DNA of 64,000 nucleotides from Dactylorhiza incarnata (lineage: Eukaryota > Streptophyta > Magnoliopsida > Asparagales > Orchidaceae), in contig JAWHQI010000148.1 of the NCBI GenBank assembly GCA_033032865.1, positions 3,801,501 through 3,865,500 of the forward strand, in the 5' to 3' direction. Positions 52,094 through 63,010 of the stretch are shown here, in pieces (within the stretch, counting starts at the first letter, position 1; every line of letters begins with the position of its first letter). The position numbers and the translations under genes were made by a program. The notes under the pieces were generated by a model. That model did no database searches and had not been told where the DNA came from. It saw only the letters and a program-made list of their open reading frames with translations.

Positions 52094-52144
52094 GTTTGTA
52101 GAAGGTTATTCTAGCTCTAAAGAATTAGATAACATATTATAAAA

Positions 52145-52870
52145 ATAATTAAAAAGCAATAGAATCTTTGGTGGAATATTCCGACACTCCCTCCTGAGCT
52201 GAAGAATATATATCCATCACTCTAGCTTGCAAGTGAGATCATGGAACCTCTTTAGGGTAGTACTTACACCTAAAACATATGCACTCGGCGATTCTTACAA
52301 AACACGAGCTGTGGTGATTAACCCTCTATCCAATTTCTCCTTGACAAAGTGTCGGTCTATCTCAATCTGTTTTGTTCTATCATTCTGGATCAGATTGTGT
52401 GCAATTCTAATAGTTGATCTTTGGTCACATAATTCTTACAGAATAGCTTCTTTGGCATTTCCATAATAACTCACAGATTACTTGGGTCATAGCTCTAAAT
52501 TTGGTTTTTGAATTGATTGAGGTACTATGTTTTGCGTATTGCTCCTCGATGTTACTTAGTTGCCACCGAAGAAAATACAGTAGTCAGATGTTGACTTTCG
52601 TAAATAAGAGACCTTTCATGATCTATGTACTGCAGGATTCTGTCCACAGTTTGCTTTGTGGCAATGCATAAACTGACCGACAATGCCAACTGTATATGAT
52701 AAGTCAGGCCTATTGCATTTCAAATATATTAATTTTCCTACTAATATCTGATGGTGGGCTTTATTCACCTTTGGTCTTTCGTCATCATTTCTCATCTCGT
52801 GGTTCTGTTCAATGATCATCAGCGGTCTTACACCCCATTTTTTATGTTTTCTTGAGAAAAACAATAACAT
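52145..52870 (-). mobile_element. Degenerate Copia 3' end (RT connection and RNase H)
   Basis: The minus strand carries a polypurine-like tract (CAGGAGGGAGTG, about 52184-52196) and degraded RNase H. The RT-RNase H connection at 52870-52640 is recognisable: HHQILVGKLIYLKCNRPDLS, then VGQFMHCHK. Stops and frameshifts are frequent. The LTR side appears to extend under the inserted small element. Confidence 0.7.
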
Positions 52871-53080
52871 ATTTTGATTATTTTCATTGAGAAATAAATT
52901 TGAAAAAGTTGGATGGTTTACTTGAAGATAGTCATGTGTTGCATCGATTCCACCACGAAAAGCCTCTCAAATCTCAATTTAGCATTCCTCAATTTGTTCC
53001 CTAATGAGAGTCTCACTTAGCTTGGAACATAACGTCTTTAAAGCTACCTCATAAATTAATATTGTAAAGATCCATGAGAC
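52871..53080. other. AT-rich sequence, nothing recognised
   Basis: Lies between two degenerate Copia tails; no protein matches seen. Confidence 0.4.
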
Positions 53081-53760
53081 CCAATTTTGTACTATTATCT
53101 TGTTGCAATTTTCCCGATAAAGTTAACTTGTTAACAAACTTGTTTTCAGATGTAACGGAAGGAGTAAATATGTTTTGGCTTGAACTTTTTCTCTCGAGAA
53201 ATGACAGTTCACCTTAATATATTTGGTTATCTCATGAAATACAGTATTGGAAGCAATATGAATGGCCGATTGGTTATCAAAATATTGCGACATAGCTCCT
53301 TGGACCTCAAACCCTAGTTATTTAGTTATAGATTCCAACCACTTAGTTCATAAGTAGCGGTATCCATAGCCTTGTATTCATCTTCAGTAGATGATCGTGG
53401 TACTGCATTTTATCACTCTTCGATGAAATAAGATTCTCACCAAAAGTATGCAGTATCCATTGGTAAACCTTCTATCAATTGAGGTTCTAGCCCATTCGAC
53501 ATCACAATAATTAGGGATATTTATGTGTCATTGATTCTTATAGAAAGTCCCTTACCCGGAGATCTTTTCAAATATCTTAGGCAACAAATGTGAATGGCCT
53601 CACGGTGATGAAATTTCGATTTATGCATAAATTGTCTCTCCATGGATACACCAAATTTGATGTCAAGTCTTGTTATAGACAAATAATTTAGCTTGTCTAC
53701 AAGCCGTTGAAACTTCAATTTTTTCATAATTGGAGATTCTTGTTTGTTTATATCATATTT
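53080..53760 (-). mobile_element. Second degenerate Copia (RT end and RNase H), split by a Gypsy
   Basis: The minus-strand frame at 53832-53521 has LVDKLNYLSITRLDI and RYLKRSPGKGL, and RNase H fragments (DNQSAIHIAS-like) follow down to about 53080. Its upstream RT part continues at 63729-63860 on the far side of the Gypsy insertion, where the frame reads GVKPIESLIDM. Confidence 0.7.
53756..53760. repeat. Target-site duplication TATTT, left of Gypsy I
   Basis: TATTT recurs at 63724-63728. The interrupted Copia RT frame reads through when the insert is removed. Confidence 0.85.
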
Positions 53761-54033
53761 TGATAGTTGCATGCTATCAAGTACTGAAATTATTTGATTG
53801 AACACAAACGAGGGATACAAATGTTGAGACAAGCTCGACCCGAACTCTTGAGGGATGGTTCCCCCTAAGGGCCTCTCTCACCTAGGAAAGCCTAACACAA
53901 GATCTCAAAGATACAAAATAAGAGGCACTATCACTCCCTTATATAAGGGTGTAAGACATACAAATTACGATAATGCCCCTTAGGGATACATAAGCAGAGG
54001 AAGACACCTGTCTAGAAGGTACTATCTGTATCA
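53761..54033 (-). repeat. 3' LTR of Gypsy I
   Basis: The plus strand starts TGATAGTTGCATGCTATC and ends CTGTATCA, so the minus strand begins TGATACAG. A TATATAAGGG box lies near 53940. It pairs with 63452-63723. Confidence 0.83.
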
Positions 54034-54046
54034 AGACAGCCCTCCC
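54034..54046 (-). other. Polypurine tract of Gypsy I
   Basis: Minus-strand GGGAGGGCTGTCT adjoins the 3' LTR and is only partly purine. Confidence 0.55.
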
Positions 54047-54069
54047 GAAAAATGTCCTTGTCCTTTTGG

Positions 54070-55315
54070 TCAAGGTCCGTATGGGTCATCCTCGAGCGTC
54101 AGAGGATCCAAGTCTTCGAAGTCAGGACCGTCATCTTGAGGTCCAACCAACACGCCCAAGTCTTTGAAAGTGCATACATGGGTAGGTGAATACGACTGCT
54201 GGCAGCGAAAGCAATGGCCCTTGTGGCGTAGCTTGAGGTGCTGCTCGTGAGATAAGCGGCGGGGTCGTTAGGGCGCTGGTGGAGGCGGGGCTGGCGGCGA
54301 CGTAGGCAGGCCTATCTACGGGCTCCATGCGGAGGTAGGTGATCCGAGCGGGAAAAGGCGACTGGGACTTCGACGGCAACATCGGTAGTGTCAGCAACTG
54401 GTGGGGTGGGCGGGACGAGGAGGGCGGTTTGGTTGTGTAGAGTTCCTTATCGAGGTAACAAGCTTGCTCCATGGTGCGAGAAAGAGTTGTCGGATTGTGG
54501 ACTTGGAGGCGCACCCGAAGGTGGGGTTGTAGATCCCCAAGGAAGTACCACAAATAATGGTCGGGGGATAAGCCAGGCACGCGTGTGATGACCTCGTCAA
54601 TGTAGGGGGGCACAATATCGGTTTGACGCACGGAGCAGAGACGCTCATAGGCAATGCCCGCCAGGTGGCCATCATAGTGGTGGAGGCTCCTTCAACGTGG
54701 ACCAGGAGAGGTCAGGAAACCTACTGGCACGTCCAACGCACCCAATGAAGCGCCGAACCCTCCATATAAATAGTGGTCAGGGGGACCTTCTTGTTGGTGG
54801 GGATGGACTGACGGTCGAAGAATTGTTCAGTGTAGGCAATCCAAGCGAGTGTGTCGGTGTCGTCGAACATAGGGATCTCGATCCGACGGAGATGGGCCTG
54901 GTGGATGTCCGTAGCGGAGTGGAGAAACCCCATGCAGTAGGGGACGTGACGAGGGGGTGGTGGTCGAGGGGCCGGTGGGCAGTTTACTGTCGTGCCCGCT
55001 AGCTCTCGATGGAGGAGAGTGAGATCCTCAAGTCGTGCTTCGAGTTGATCCAAGCGACGGGTATCCGCGGAGGCAGATGTGTCCTCGTCGACGTGGACGG
55101 CCACTGAACGTGTTCGGGGCATGGAACGGCGGGGCCGAAGGGAGAAAGCGGCTACAAGCCTGAATGGGTTGCGAAGGTGGGAGGGAAAGGAAGGTTGGGC
55201 CTTTGGGCGAAGACGAAATGCAGGAAGCGGCGTCGAGTCCTCTGTAACAGCCGACACTGAGCGGAGCACAGCTGGAGGGGCGTGGTAGGAGGTGTTGGCG
55301 ACGCTGGAAGGCCAT
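54070..55315 (-). pseudogene. gag: Gypsy I Gag ending in zinc knuckle, acidic tail and stop
   Basis: Segments in several frames give a Gypsy gag: RRLDQLEARLEDLTLLHREL (coiled-coil-like), LRRIEIPMFDDTDTLAWIAY, ALHWVRWT, then VPGLSPDHYLWYFLGDLQPH and a zinc knuckle CFRCQQSYSPTHVC. The last frame runs from the knuckle through an acidic tail (QDDGPDFEDLDPLTLEDDPY) to TGA at 54070-54072. The Reina-like relative continues into protease at this point; here nothing of pol follows. Frameshifts near 55030 and 54700 disrupt the copy. Confidence 0.78.
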
Positions 55316-55349
55316 TAGAAGGCTGCAGATGTGATGCCGACCTTGGCAA

Positions 55350-56045
55350 CAGGTAACAATAAATTAATTATTTTATGTTAATTAACATGCACATCTAAAT
55401 TCGACGTAAATATTGTGATGACGTAATATTTAGTACGTATATGTTGGGTCGTAACGAAATTTGAGGTACGCACGTGATTAAGGTTGAAATCGTAACAGAA
55501 TATTTAATTTGTTTAAGTGTTAAACACTTAAACATTTCATAATAATGCTTATACAAAAAGGGGGTTGTCTGGATAAAGGATCGACTATGTAGGGAAGGAA
55601 CCGTCCGGACAAGGTGACTCATGCGTGGAATAGCTGTTGCGTGACCTTAGTAAAGAGGAAGGGTCGTGATAAGTGAGGAAAGACCGAGCTCTTCTTTCAT
55701 TCCATGCACAATGCTCCCAGATCCAGTCGATTGCTGCTCGATGCCGCTCCTCTCCGTCGCCCCAAATCTCCTCCGATTCTCACGATTTCTTCTCCAATAG
55801 CATGGTTATCCCTCCCTCTCCACTGCTTTTCATTCCTATGTGAATATTTTGCTCGGTTTGGCTTGAGCCAAAACCCTAAGTTTCGATTTCTTGAGATTTT
55901 TCATTTCTTTCTCAATCTAAAGATTAGATAAAGTTTTTGAAACTATTTTTGATGTTAATACTCCTTCCATTTCACATGTTCGCCCAAAATTAGTGAAACA
56001 TAACGGTAGAATGTCGGATTTTTCCTATATTATGTAGATAAAGAT
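55350..56045. other. Unassigned inserted sequence
   Basis: AT-rich at first, with an inverted repeat TTTAAGTGTTAAACACTTAAA at about 55509, then a pyrimidine-rich leader-like stretch at 55690-55930. I cannot assign it to an element. Confidence 0.4.
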
Positions 56046-56049
56046 GTGA

Positions 56050-56595
56050 TACATAGAATCCAAGCAGGTTGGTTGAGGTGGAGAGGCGCGTCTGGGATCT
56101 TATGTGATCGTAAAGTACCATTAAAACTTTAATGCAAGTTTTACCGTACTGCAATTAGGCCAGCAATGCTCTACGGTTCTGAGTGTTGGGTAGTGAATGG
56201 TGTACATGAGCAACAAATGGGAGTTGCGGAGATGAGAATGCTTAGGTGGATGTGTGGTCACACGAGACTGGATAAAATTAGGAATGAATGTATCAGGGAT
56301 AAGACAGGAGTGGCGCCATATGTAGAGAAGATGCTAGAAGATCGTTTAAGATGGTTCAGACATGTACATAGGAGACCATTAGAGGCACCTGTTAGGCATT
56401 GTGAAAGTTTAGTCACTAGACATCTTAAACGGGGGAGGGGTAGACCAAAAAATACTTGGAATGAAACTATAAGGAAAGATATGATGTACTTAGATATTAA
56501 TGAGGCTATGATTAAAGATAGGGCGCAATAGCGACAAAGGATCCATATAGTCGACCCCACTATGGTGGGATAAAGGCTTGAGTGTTGTTGTTATT
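56050..56595 (+). mobile_element. LINE 3' fragment, RTE-like
   Basis: 5'-truncated non-LTR retrotransposon. It has the C-terminal end of the LINE reverse transcriptase frame and then a 3' tail containing GTCGACCCCACTATGGTGGG and a GTTGTTGTTATTG-type end, which are typical of plant RTE-like LINEs as I remember them. Confidence 0.8.
56150..56560 (+). pseudogene. LINE reverse transcriptase, C-terminal part
   Basis: Reads LYGSECWVVNGVHEQQMGVA, EMRMLRWMCGHTRLDKIRNE, RWFRHVHRRPLEAPVR and GRGRPKNTWNETIRKD, the usual C-terminal region of plant LINE polymerases after the RT domain. The ATG at 56166 is internal. A stop at 56529 (TAG) interrupts RAQ-RQRIHIVDP just before the natural end. The catalytic RT and endonuclease are missing, so this copy is inactive. 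Confidence 0.82.
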
Positions 56596-56665
56596 GTATG
56601 TAGTCTGGAGGAGGGAGAAGGGCTAGTGTGTGTTAAATATAGGTATTTCATGCAAAAATTGAGGG

Positions 56666-56997
56666 TGTTACGCCACCGAACGCGCTGCGATTCACGGGGC
56701 ATCACTATGCTCGCCGACCAAAGGAAGCCATAAGGAGCAACGGGGCTGAAGCATCCGGTTCAGCCCCCGATCACTAAAAGGAAGCCGACGGGGCTGAACC
56801 ACAAGGTTCAACCCCTATTGAGGGGGGCCGACCGGCCCCCTCTAGTCCCGGGGTATTTATAACCCCGTGACTCTCTTGAATGGGGAGAAGATTATACTTC
56901 AGGTATTCTCCCTCCTTCTCTCTCAACCCTAACCCTAGTCTCCTCTTCTTTTCTTGATTTCCTTCATTCTCGCTCTCTCCCTTTCACTTTCATAACA
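56666..56997 (+). repeat. 5' LTR of Gypsy J (332 bp)
   Basis: TGTTACGCC to TTTCATAACA. It contains a GC-rich inverted repeat (GGGGGCCGACCGGCCCCC, about 56824), a TATTTATAACC box at about 56860 and AACCCTAACCCTAG near the end. Confidence 0.92.
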
Positions 56998-56999
56998 TT

Positions 57000-57011
57000 T
57001 GGTATCAGAGC
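57000..57011 (+). other. Primer-binding site of Gypsy J
   Basis: TGGTATCAGAGC two bases after the LTR end. Confidence 0.92.
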
Positions 57012-57025
57012 ACCTTCTTGCGGCC

Positions 57026-58543
57026 ATGGTGACCACACGCTCAGACGCGGAAATCGCAAGATTGGCAACCCTAGAGGAAAACTACGTAGGGTTGACGGAT
57101 ACGATAATGACTATGGAAGAAAGGATGATGACATCCACGAAACAGTTGGAAGAACGCTTGGACACTCGCATGGAGGAGATCAAATCCCTCCTCGCTCAAA
57201 ATCTGAAAGGAAAAATGACCGCCAACGATGGATCGGAGGCGGAGGATTCACAACATCAATCGATACCTCACGGAATGGGGGATCACGCTCAGCAGCAGGC
57301 GATTCCGCCGATTCACGCGACGGACAGGACGTCGAGCGGTTGGATGGGGACCGACCCATTCAGATTCGCCGGAAGTCATGCGGGAAGGATCGGGGAGACT
57401 TTGTCTCAGCCGCCAGAGATGTGAGTAGCCGCCGGTGGGGGAAGCGGAGCCGGAGGAGGCCGTCCAGAAACGTGGAGACCTGCGGAGGCCCGGGCTGGGC
57501 CGTCCTCCCTGGGGACAGCGTCGACGGCTGGGAATGGAGCCGTGACAGCAGCGGCGTCCTGGAATGGGGCCTGGATGGTGCGTACGCCTAATTAGCAGCC
57601 TCCAGAGCCTACACCGGGGGGTTTTCAGCCTAACCGAGCATCGGGTGCTTTGTTCGGAAGTGTCGCTGGACTCCTACCGCTGCCACAGACCTTCAGACCA
57701 CCTAGAGGCTACGACAACGGAAACCAAGGATACGAACGACCTCCCACAACCACTCAACATGGAGGCATGTATTTTCAGGGACCCCAAGGACCACCTAATC
57801 AACCCATGGAACAACGGAGGCCAGGAGGGTACGACCAGGAACCAAGGGGATACGGGCAGGCAAATCAGAGAGCGTACATGCCACCGAAGAGGAATCGAAT
57901 ATATTTTCCCAAATTCAGAGGAGGAGATGCGTTGGAGTGGGTACAGAAAGTGGAACATTTTTTCAATTATATGGAAATTTCCGAGGAACAATGGGTGCAG
58001 CTTGCAACTTTTCATCTGGAGGAGGATGCCTACCAGTGGACGCAGTGGTTCTTGAGGGGACGTGATTACGCACCTTGTACTGAGTTCGTAGACGAATTTG
58101 CAGCCCGATTTGACCCTCTGGAGTATGAAGACGTTGATTCCATGCTACAGAAGCTTCGACAGAAGGGAACAGTGATGGAGTACCGCACCGAGTTTGAGAG
58201 GTTGGCCAACAGGGTCCGATGGGAAGAGAAAACATTGCTGAGTTGTTTCATCTCGGGTCTGAAGGATCATCTGAGGGACGAGGTCCATGCCTATATGCCC
58301 CGCAACATGAGTCACGCCATCAATCTTGCACGGATACAGGAGGAGCGTTTCAACATACAGAGGAACCGCACCATGGTCAGAGAAGCCACGGCTACCACAC
58401 CTGCCCGGAGAGACCCGCCGGCGACCGGCCGCCCGACGGTGACCAGGCTGACCTGGCCTGAGCTGCAGGCGAGGAAGGAGAAAGTTCTGTGCTTCAACTG
58501 TGATGAAAAGTACGGACCCGGGCACAAGTGCCAGAAGATCTAG
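57026..58543 (+). pseudogene. gag: Gypsy J Gag, frameshifted
   Basis: Starts at the ATG at 57026 (MVTTRSDAEIARLATLEENY), with a helical N-terminal region (MEERMMTSTKQLEERLDTRM). After frame changes between 57420 and 57650 the capsid part continues: KFRGGDALEWVQKVEHFFNY, AYQWTQWFLRG, VMEYRTEFERLANRV, CFISGLKDHLRDEV. It ends with zinc knuckle CFNCDEKYGPGHKC and an in-frame TAG at 58541-58543, after which the same frame carries the protease. Confidence 0.85.
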
Positions 58544-59473
58544 GTCTTCATGCTGCGAGAGGAGGACGAAGAAACCACCGCATTGGAACTAGAGGAGGAA
58601 TTGGATCTGACGGAATTCGAGGTGTTCATACAGGCAATGGAGGGTTATAAGGCCCCCCTCACCATGCGCATAGCCGGGAAAGTAACCCAGGAGCGGGTTA
58701 CAATTCTTATCGATAGTGGGAGCACCCACAACTTCATCAACCCTGCAGTGGCACCGAAGGTGGGAGACACCATAGACCATGGCGCCGCATTCCAGGTCAT
58801 GGTAGCTGATGGGAGCAAACTAAGGTGTGAAGGGGTGATGAGGGGAGTCGAACTGCGGATGCAGGGGTATACCTACCGTACTGACGTCTACCTTCTACCC
58901 ATCCGGGGATCTGATATGGTACTAGGAGTCCAGTGTCTGAGACAGTTGAAGAGAGTCACCTTTGACTGGGACCAGATGACCATGGAATTCACACAACTTG
59001 GGGAGGATTACTGCCTTCACGGCCTCAAATCATCTCCGTTGAAGGAGATCTCTGTCAGGAGCTTGGAACGTCTGGGCGAGCAGGGGAGCTTGATGGCGAT
59101 GATCATGGGCCTAGCAGCGACCACTAATATTCTATCAGAGATTCCGGCACAGATGCGACCCGTATTTGACCCAGTACGAAGATGTATTTCAGGAGCCGCA
59201 AGCACTTCCCACGCCGAGGTTCAGAGACCACGCGATTCAGCTCAAGGTGGGGACGTACCCACCAATATCAGACCGTACCACTACTCGCACATACAGAAAG
59301 CGGAGATCGAGCGTAGCGTTAGAGAGATGCTTGCTACTGGGATCATCCGTCCCAGTACAAGTTCCTTCTCTTCGCCCATCATTCTAGTGAAGAAGAAAGA
59401 TGGCTCATGGAGGTTCTGCGTTGATTACCGAGGCCTGAATCTACAATCAAAGAAAAATTTCTCATACCCATGA
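58544..59473 (+). pseudogene. pol: Gypsy J protease and start of RT
   Basis: Same frame as the gag C-terminus, separated only by TAG at 58541. The acidic linker leads to aspartic protease ILIDSGSTHNFINP with intact DSG and MVLGVQCLRQL. RT starts IRPYHYSHIQKAEIERSV, IIRPSTSSFSSPIILVKKKD and FCVDYRGLN. The frame is then lost near 59460. Confidence 0.85.
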
Positions 59474-60642
59474 TTGAGGAGTTGTTAGATGAGCTACACG
59501 GAGCGTGCCTATTCACCAAGCTGGACCTGCGTTCTGGCTACCATTAGATTCGGATGCGGGAGGGAGACATCCACAAGACTGCTTTCATGACCCATGACGG
59601 ACATTACGAGTTTCTCGTGATGCCCTTCGGGCTATCCAACGCCCCGTTCACATTCCAGGCCGTGATGAACGAGATCTTTCGGCTACTCCTGCGCTGCTCA
59701 GTGTTGATCTTTTTCGACGACATCCAGATCTACAGTAGCAGTTGGGAGGAGCATCTGGAGCATGTGCAGCAAGTCCTCGCCTTCTTGCGCCAACATCAGC
59801 TATATGCCAAGCAGTCTAAGTGCTCTTTCGGCCAAGCAGAGGTCGAGTACTTGGGCCATCTTGTTTCGGCACAGGGCGTTCGGGCCGACCCACACAAAGT
59901 CGCGAGCATGGTAACCTGGCCTTGCCCCACGACGATCCGGGCTCTACGGGGATTCCTCGGGCTCACGGGCTACTACCGTCGGTTCGTGAAGGACTACGAC
60001 AAGATCGCGTGACCACTCACTCAGCTGTTACAGAAGGATGCCATTGTGTGGCAGGAGGACGCCGAGCAGGCTTTTCAGGCTCTAAAATGAGCCATGATGA
60101 CTACACCGGTCCTGGCTCTTCCGGATTTCATCAACGAGTTTGTGTTGGAGACCGACGCATCCGAGGTAGGGATTGGAGCAATGTTGATGTAGGAAGGGAG
60201 ACCCCTGGCCTATTTCAGCAAGGCACTAGCTCCGAGGACCTTGGGGTTATCCACCTATGAAAAGGAGATGCTAGCCCTAATACACGCGGTGGCCTTCTGG
60301 AGGCCGTACTTGCTGGAACACCACTTCAAGGTTCGCACAGACCACCAGAGTTTGAAACACTTCCTGGAGCAACGGGTAGCCTCCCCTCTTCAGCAGAAGT
60401 GGGTGACCAAGTTGTTGGGCTATGATTATGAGATCGTCTACAAGCAAGGGAAAGAGAATGTGGCCGCCGATGCTCTATCACAACTCCCGGAGAGCTCCCT
60501 CTCTCACATTTCGGGTCCCCTGATCGACTCCCTCGACGACATACAGAAGGAGGTACAACAGGATCCCGAGCTCCGGATCATCGTGGATGCTATGGGCTGT
60601 TCCGCGTTACTCATCGGGTCGGACCGGTGCCCTACACCTTAG
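59473..60642 (+). pseudogene. pol: Gypsy J RT and RNase H
   Basis: Continues as [20 protein letters not shown], a stop at 59546 (TAG for the conserved Gln of GYHQ), then FGLSNAPFTFQAVM and catalytic LIFFDDIQIYSS. The RT connection has FLGLTGYYRRFVKDY. Stops at 60010, 60088 and 60190 interrupt the RNase H region, which is otherwise clear ([59 protein letters not shown]). It ends with IQKEVQQDPELRIIVDAMG, the linker that normally precedes integrase. Confidence 0.85.
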
Positions 60643-61057
60643 CGCTTCCGGAAGGCTCTCGTATTCACCCAACCTTGTCTCCCTTCTCAAAAAGAAGATT
60701 GGCGGCGCAGTTCAGGCGAGCCCTCTATTACCTGATGCTACCACGACAGGGGAACTGCGACCCTCACCGGAGGAAATCTTGCTGACCAAGTGGAAGAAGC
60801 GGGGCACTGAATACCGTCCCGAGCTCTTGATTAAATGGAAGAACTTAACAGCTGCACACAACACCTGGGTTGATCTGCTAGAGTTCAGTGACTTGTTTTC
60901 GGACTTCCACCTTGGGGACAAGTTGATGCTTGATGGAGAGGGGAATGTTACGCCCTCGAACGCACTGCGATTCACGGGGCATCACTATGCTCTCCGGCCA
61001 AAGGAAGCCACAAGGAGCAACGGGGCTGAACCATCCAGTTTAGCCCCCGATCACTAA
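60612..61057 (+). pseudogene. pol: Gypsy J integrase C-terminus and chromodomain
   Basis: Directly after the RNase H linker, and in another frame, the sequence reads RVGPVPYTLALPEGSRIHP, the very end of integrase, so roughly 300 residues of zinc region and core are deleted at about 60600-60612. After one more frame change the chromodomain follows (LTKWKKRGTEYRPELLIKWK, then TWVDLLEFSDLFSDFHLGD). That frame enters the 3' LTR at 60956 and stops at 61055-61057. Confidence 0.82.
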
Positions 61058-61276
61058 AAGGAAGCCGACGGGGCTGAACCACACGGTTCAGCCCCTATTG
61101 AGGGGGCCGGACGGCCCCCTTTAGTCCCAGTGTATTTATAACCCCGAGACTCTCTTGGATGGGGAGAAGATTATATTTCAGGTATTCTCCCTCCTTCCCT
61201 CTCAACCCTAACCCTAGTCTCATCTTCTTCTCTAGATTTCCTTCATTCTCGCTCTCTCCCTTCCGCTTTCATAACA
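60956..61276 (+). repeat. 3' LTR of Gypsy J (321 bp)
   Basis: Pairs with 56666-56997, preceded by polypurine tract GATGGAGAGGGGAA. It has the same inverted repeat and AACCCTAACCCTAG motif. Confidence 0.92.
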
Positions 61277-61877
61277 GATGGCAATCCACTTTTAGTTGAA
61301 TTAGGACTCATTTTGAGAAATTAGTTTAAGTAAAGCCTATATGAAGGGTTATTAGGACGCTCCCCTTTACAATTAAAGCAAAACCCCTTTCCAAAATTTT
61401 AGGGCAGCCAACTTGTAGTTGACATAAGGCTGAAATTACGGGATTAGGTCATTTAAAACCTACGTGGTGATTTTACGAGGTGGTGGACAGCTGGATTGCA
61501 GCTTAATTTGAAGGGATTAAATTATTTGACAGCTTAGGTTGAACATGAAATCAAGCAGAATTGGGGATGTCCGGTGCAATTAATTAGAAACTTAAGCATA
61601 TTTCCTTGCATTTTATAAATTATAGCGGACTGATTTTAGGATAATTGACGTATTGTTGAAGGGAAAATGTGTGGGCAATATTTGTAACACCGGGTAGAAT
61701 GCCTGTCAATACTTCGACGAACGCACATTAGTATGTCAGTGTGGTATGTCCAGCTTTCTAAGGATATTAGAGATATTAGTATGTCAGTGCAATATAACTC
61801 GCATGTAAGCTGAAAGGGATTGGTAAATTAAACATCCGATGTTTAAAATTATGATACGCAATAATTTATTGTAGGGC
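61277..61877. other. Unassigned sequence downstream of Gypsy J
   Basis: Non-coding; includes a TGTAACACCGGG at 61683 that looks like a Gypsy LTR start but has no partner. An imperfect repeat of AGTATGTCAGTG occurs at 61731 and 61778. Confidence 0.4.
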
Positions 61878-62784
61878 ATGGCATCCCGCGGAGGAAAGGA
61901 GAATGTCCATCGCAAGGACAAAGGAAAAGGAAAGATCGTGGTGAGCTCTTACTCTTGCATTTTATTGTCTAATGCTTACCCCTTTAGCTATTATAAGGAC
62001 AAACACTGAAACTCTAAAGAGAACAAAAATACAATATATCCTTAAATGACTGAAATGCTAAACCTGAACTGAAAGAATGACAAAAATGAAAATGATATGA
62101 ATAAGACATCAATGCAATGGGCTATGTTAAGGGTAGACCCAACTTGTGGAGGTGGGGTGAATGTCCTCCCATTATGAATATTCTTAGATTCAGGAGTCCT
62201 GATAGGACACCAGTGCTAGATGATAGCTCTGAATCTGAAAAATATGAGCGTGGTAAACATAAGACACGTAATGAATGAATGATGAAATTTATTCTTAACA
62301 TTGCCAAAATAAAGAACACTGAAAAAGACAATTAATGAGGAAATGCAAACATTAAGTGATTATTCAATAATGATGTAATGCATATACGAATGCCTATAAT
62401 GAATGTTGAAATGAATGATGGACTGACTATTAAGACTGATGAAATAAATGATGAATTGCATATATTGTAGAATGATACAAGAAAATGAACTTGTAATAAC
62501 AAAAGAAATGATGTGTTTTCCTTATTATAAACTCATACTAATATTTATATAGAGAAGGTAAGAATTCACTTAGTTATTTGACTAATTATTTAGATAATTA
62601 AATTAATATAGGCGAATGACACTGCAGTTTCCGATGTAAATGAGAGGAAGAAATTGCAAGTGGGAAAGAAGTATTGCTTATGGGTGGAGGTGACTATGGC
62701 TGTGCTCAGGATACTGGAGACTCGCCGACAAAGCTGCAAGGATCCAGATTGCCCGCATGAGAGTTTTAAGTTTTATTTTATGTA
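61878..62784 (+). other. Possible two-exon small gene of unknown function
   Basis: ATG at 61878 opens MASRGGKENVHRKDKGKGKI and runs to a GTGAGC donor at about 61941. A segment after an ATAG acceptor at about 62611 keeps the frame (ANDTAVSDVNERKKLQVGKK, then CKDPDCPHESFKF) to a TAG near 62784. The predicted product of about 80 residues is basic at its N-terminus and has a CxxxxC pair. I do not recognise the family. It could equally be part of a retroelement. Confidence 0.3.
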
Positions 62785-63010
62785 GTTTAGTTGCATCTAC
62801 ATGTGATGTATATATAATGTGCTGTAGTAGTTATATTTTCTTTTGAAGCCCTAACTTGTGTATCATATGTGTGGCTTGTAATGTACATTGTAAAAAGATT
62901 TTTCATGAAATGATATTTTTTGTTCAGCACTTTTCTTTTAGTACTCTGTCATGATATGATATTTATTTAATGCATGCTAAATGTTCTAATCTTGTGCCTC
63001 TGACAAAAAT
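62785..63010. other. AT-rich sequence, 3'-UTR-like
   Basis: T-rich with ATAATGTGCTG and TGTAATGTAC motifs. It ends where the Gypsy I leader becomes recognisable. Confidence 0.35.

Larger units (their letters stand above)
56666..61276 (+). mobile_element. Chromodomain Gypsy J with integrase core deleted
   Basis: A 4611-bp plus-strand Gypsy: LTRs 56666-56997 and 60956-61276, primer-binding site at 57000, polypurine tract at 60942-60955, flanks GAGGG and GATGG (a 4/5 match, probably a mutated duplication). Gag, protease, RT, RNase H and a chromodomain end are present, but the integrase zinc region and core are missing. LTRs differ by several percent. Confidence 0.9.

Noticed and set aside
61683..61877. 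TGTAACACCGGG as the start of a further Gypsy LTR
   Set aside because: No second copy, polypurine tract or primer-binding site is associated with it.
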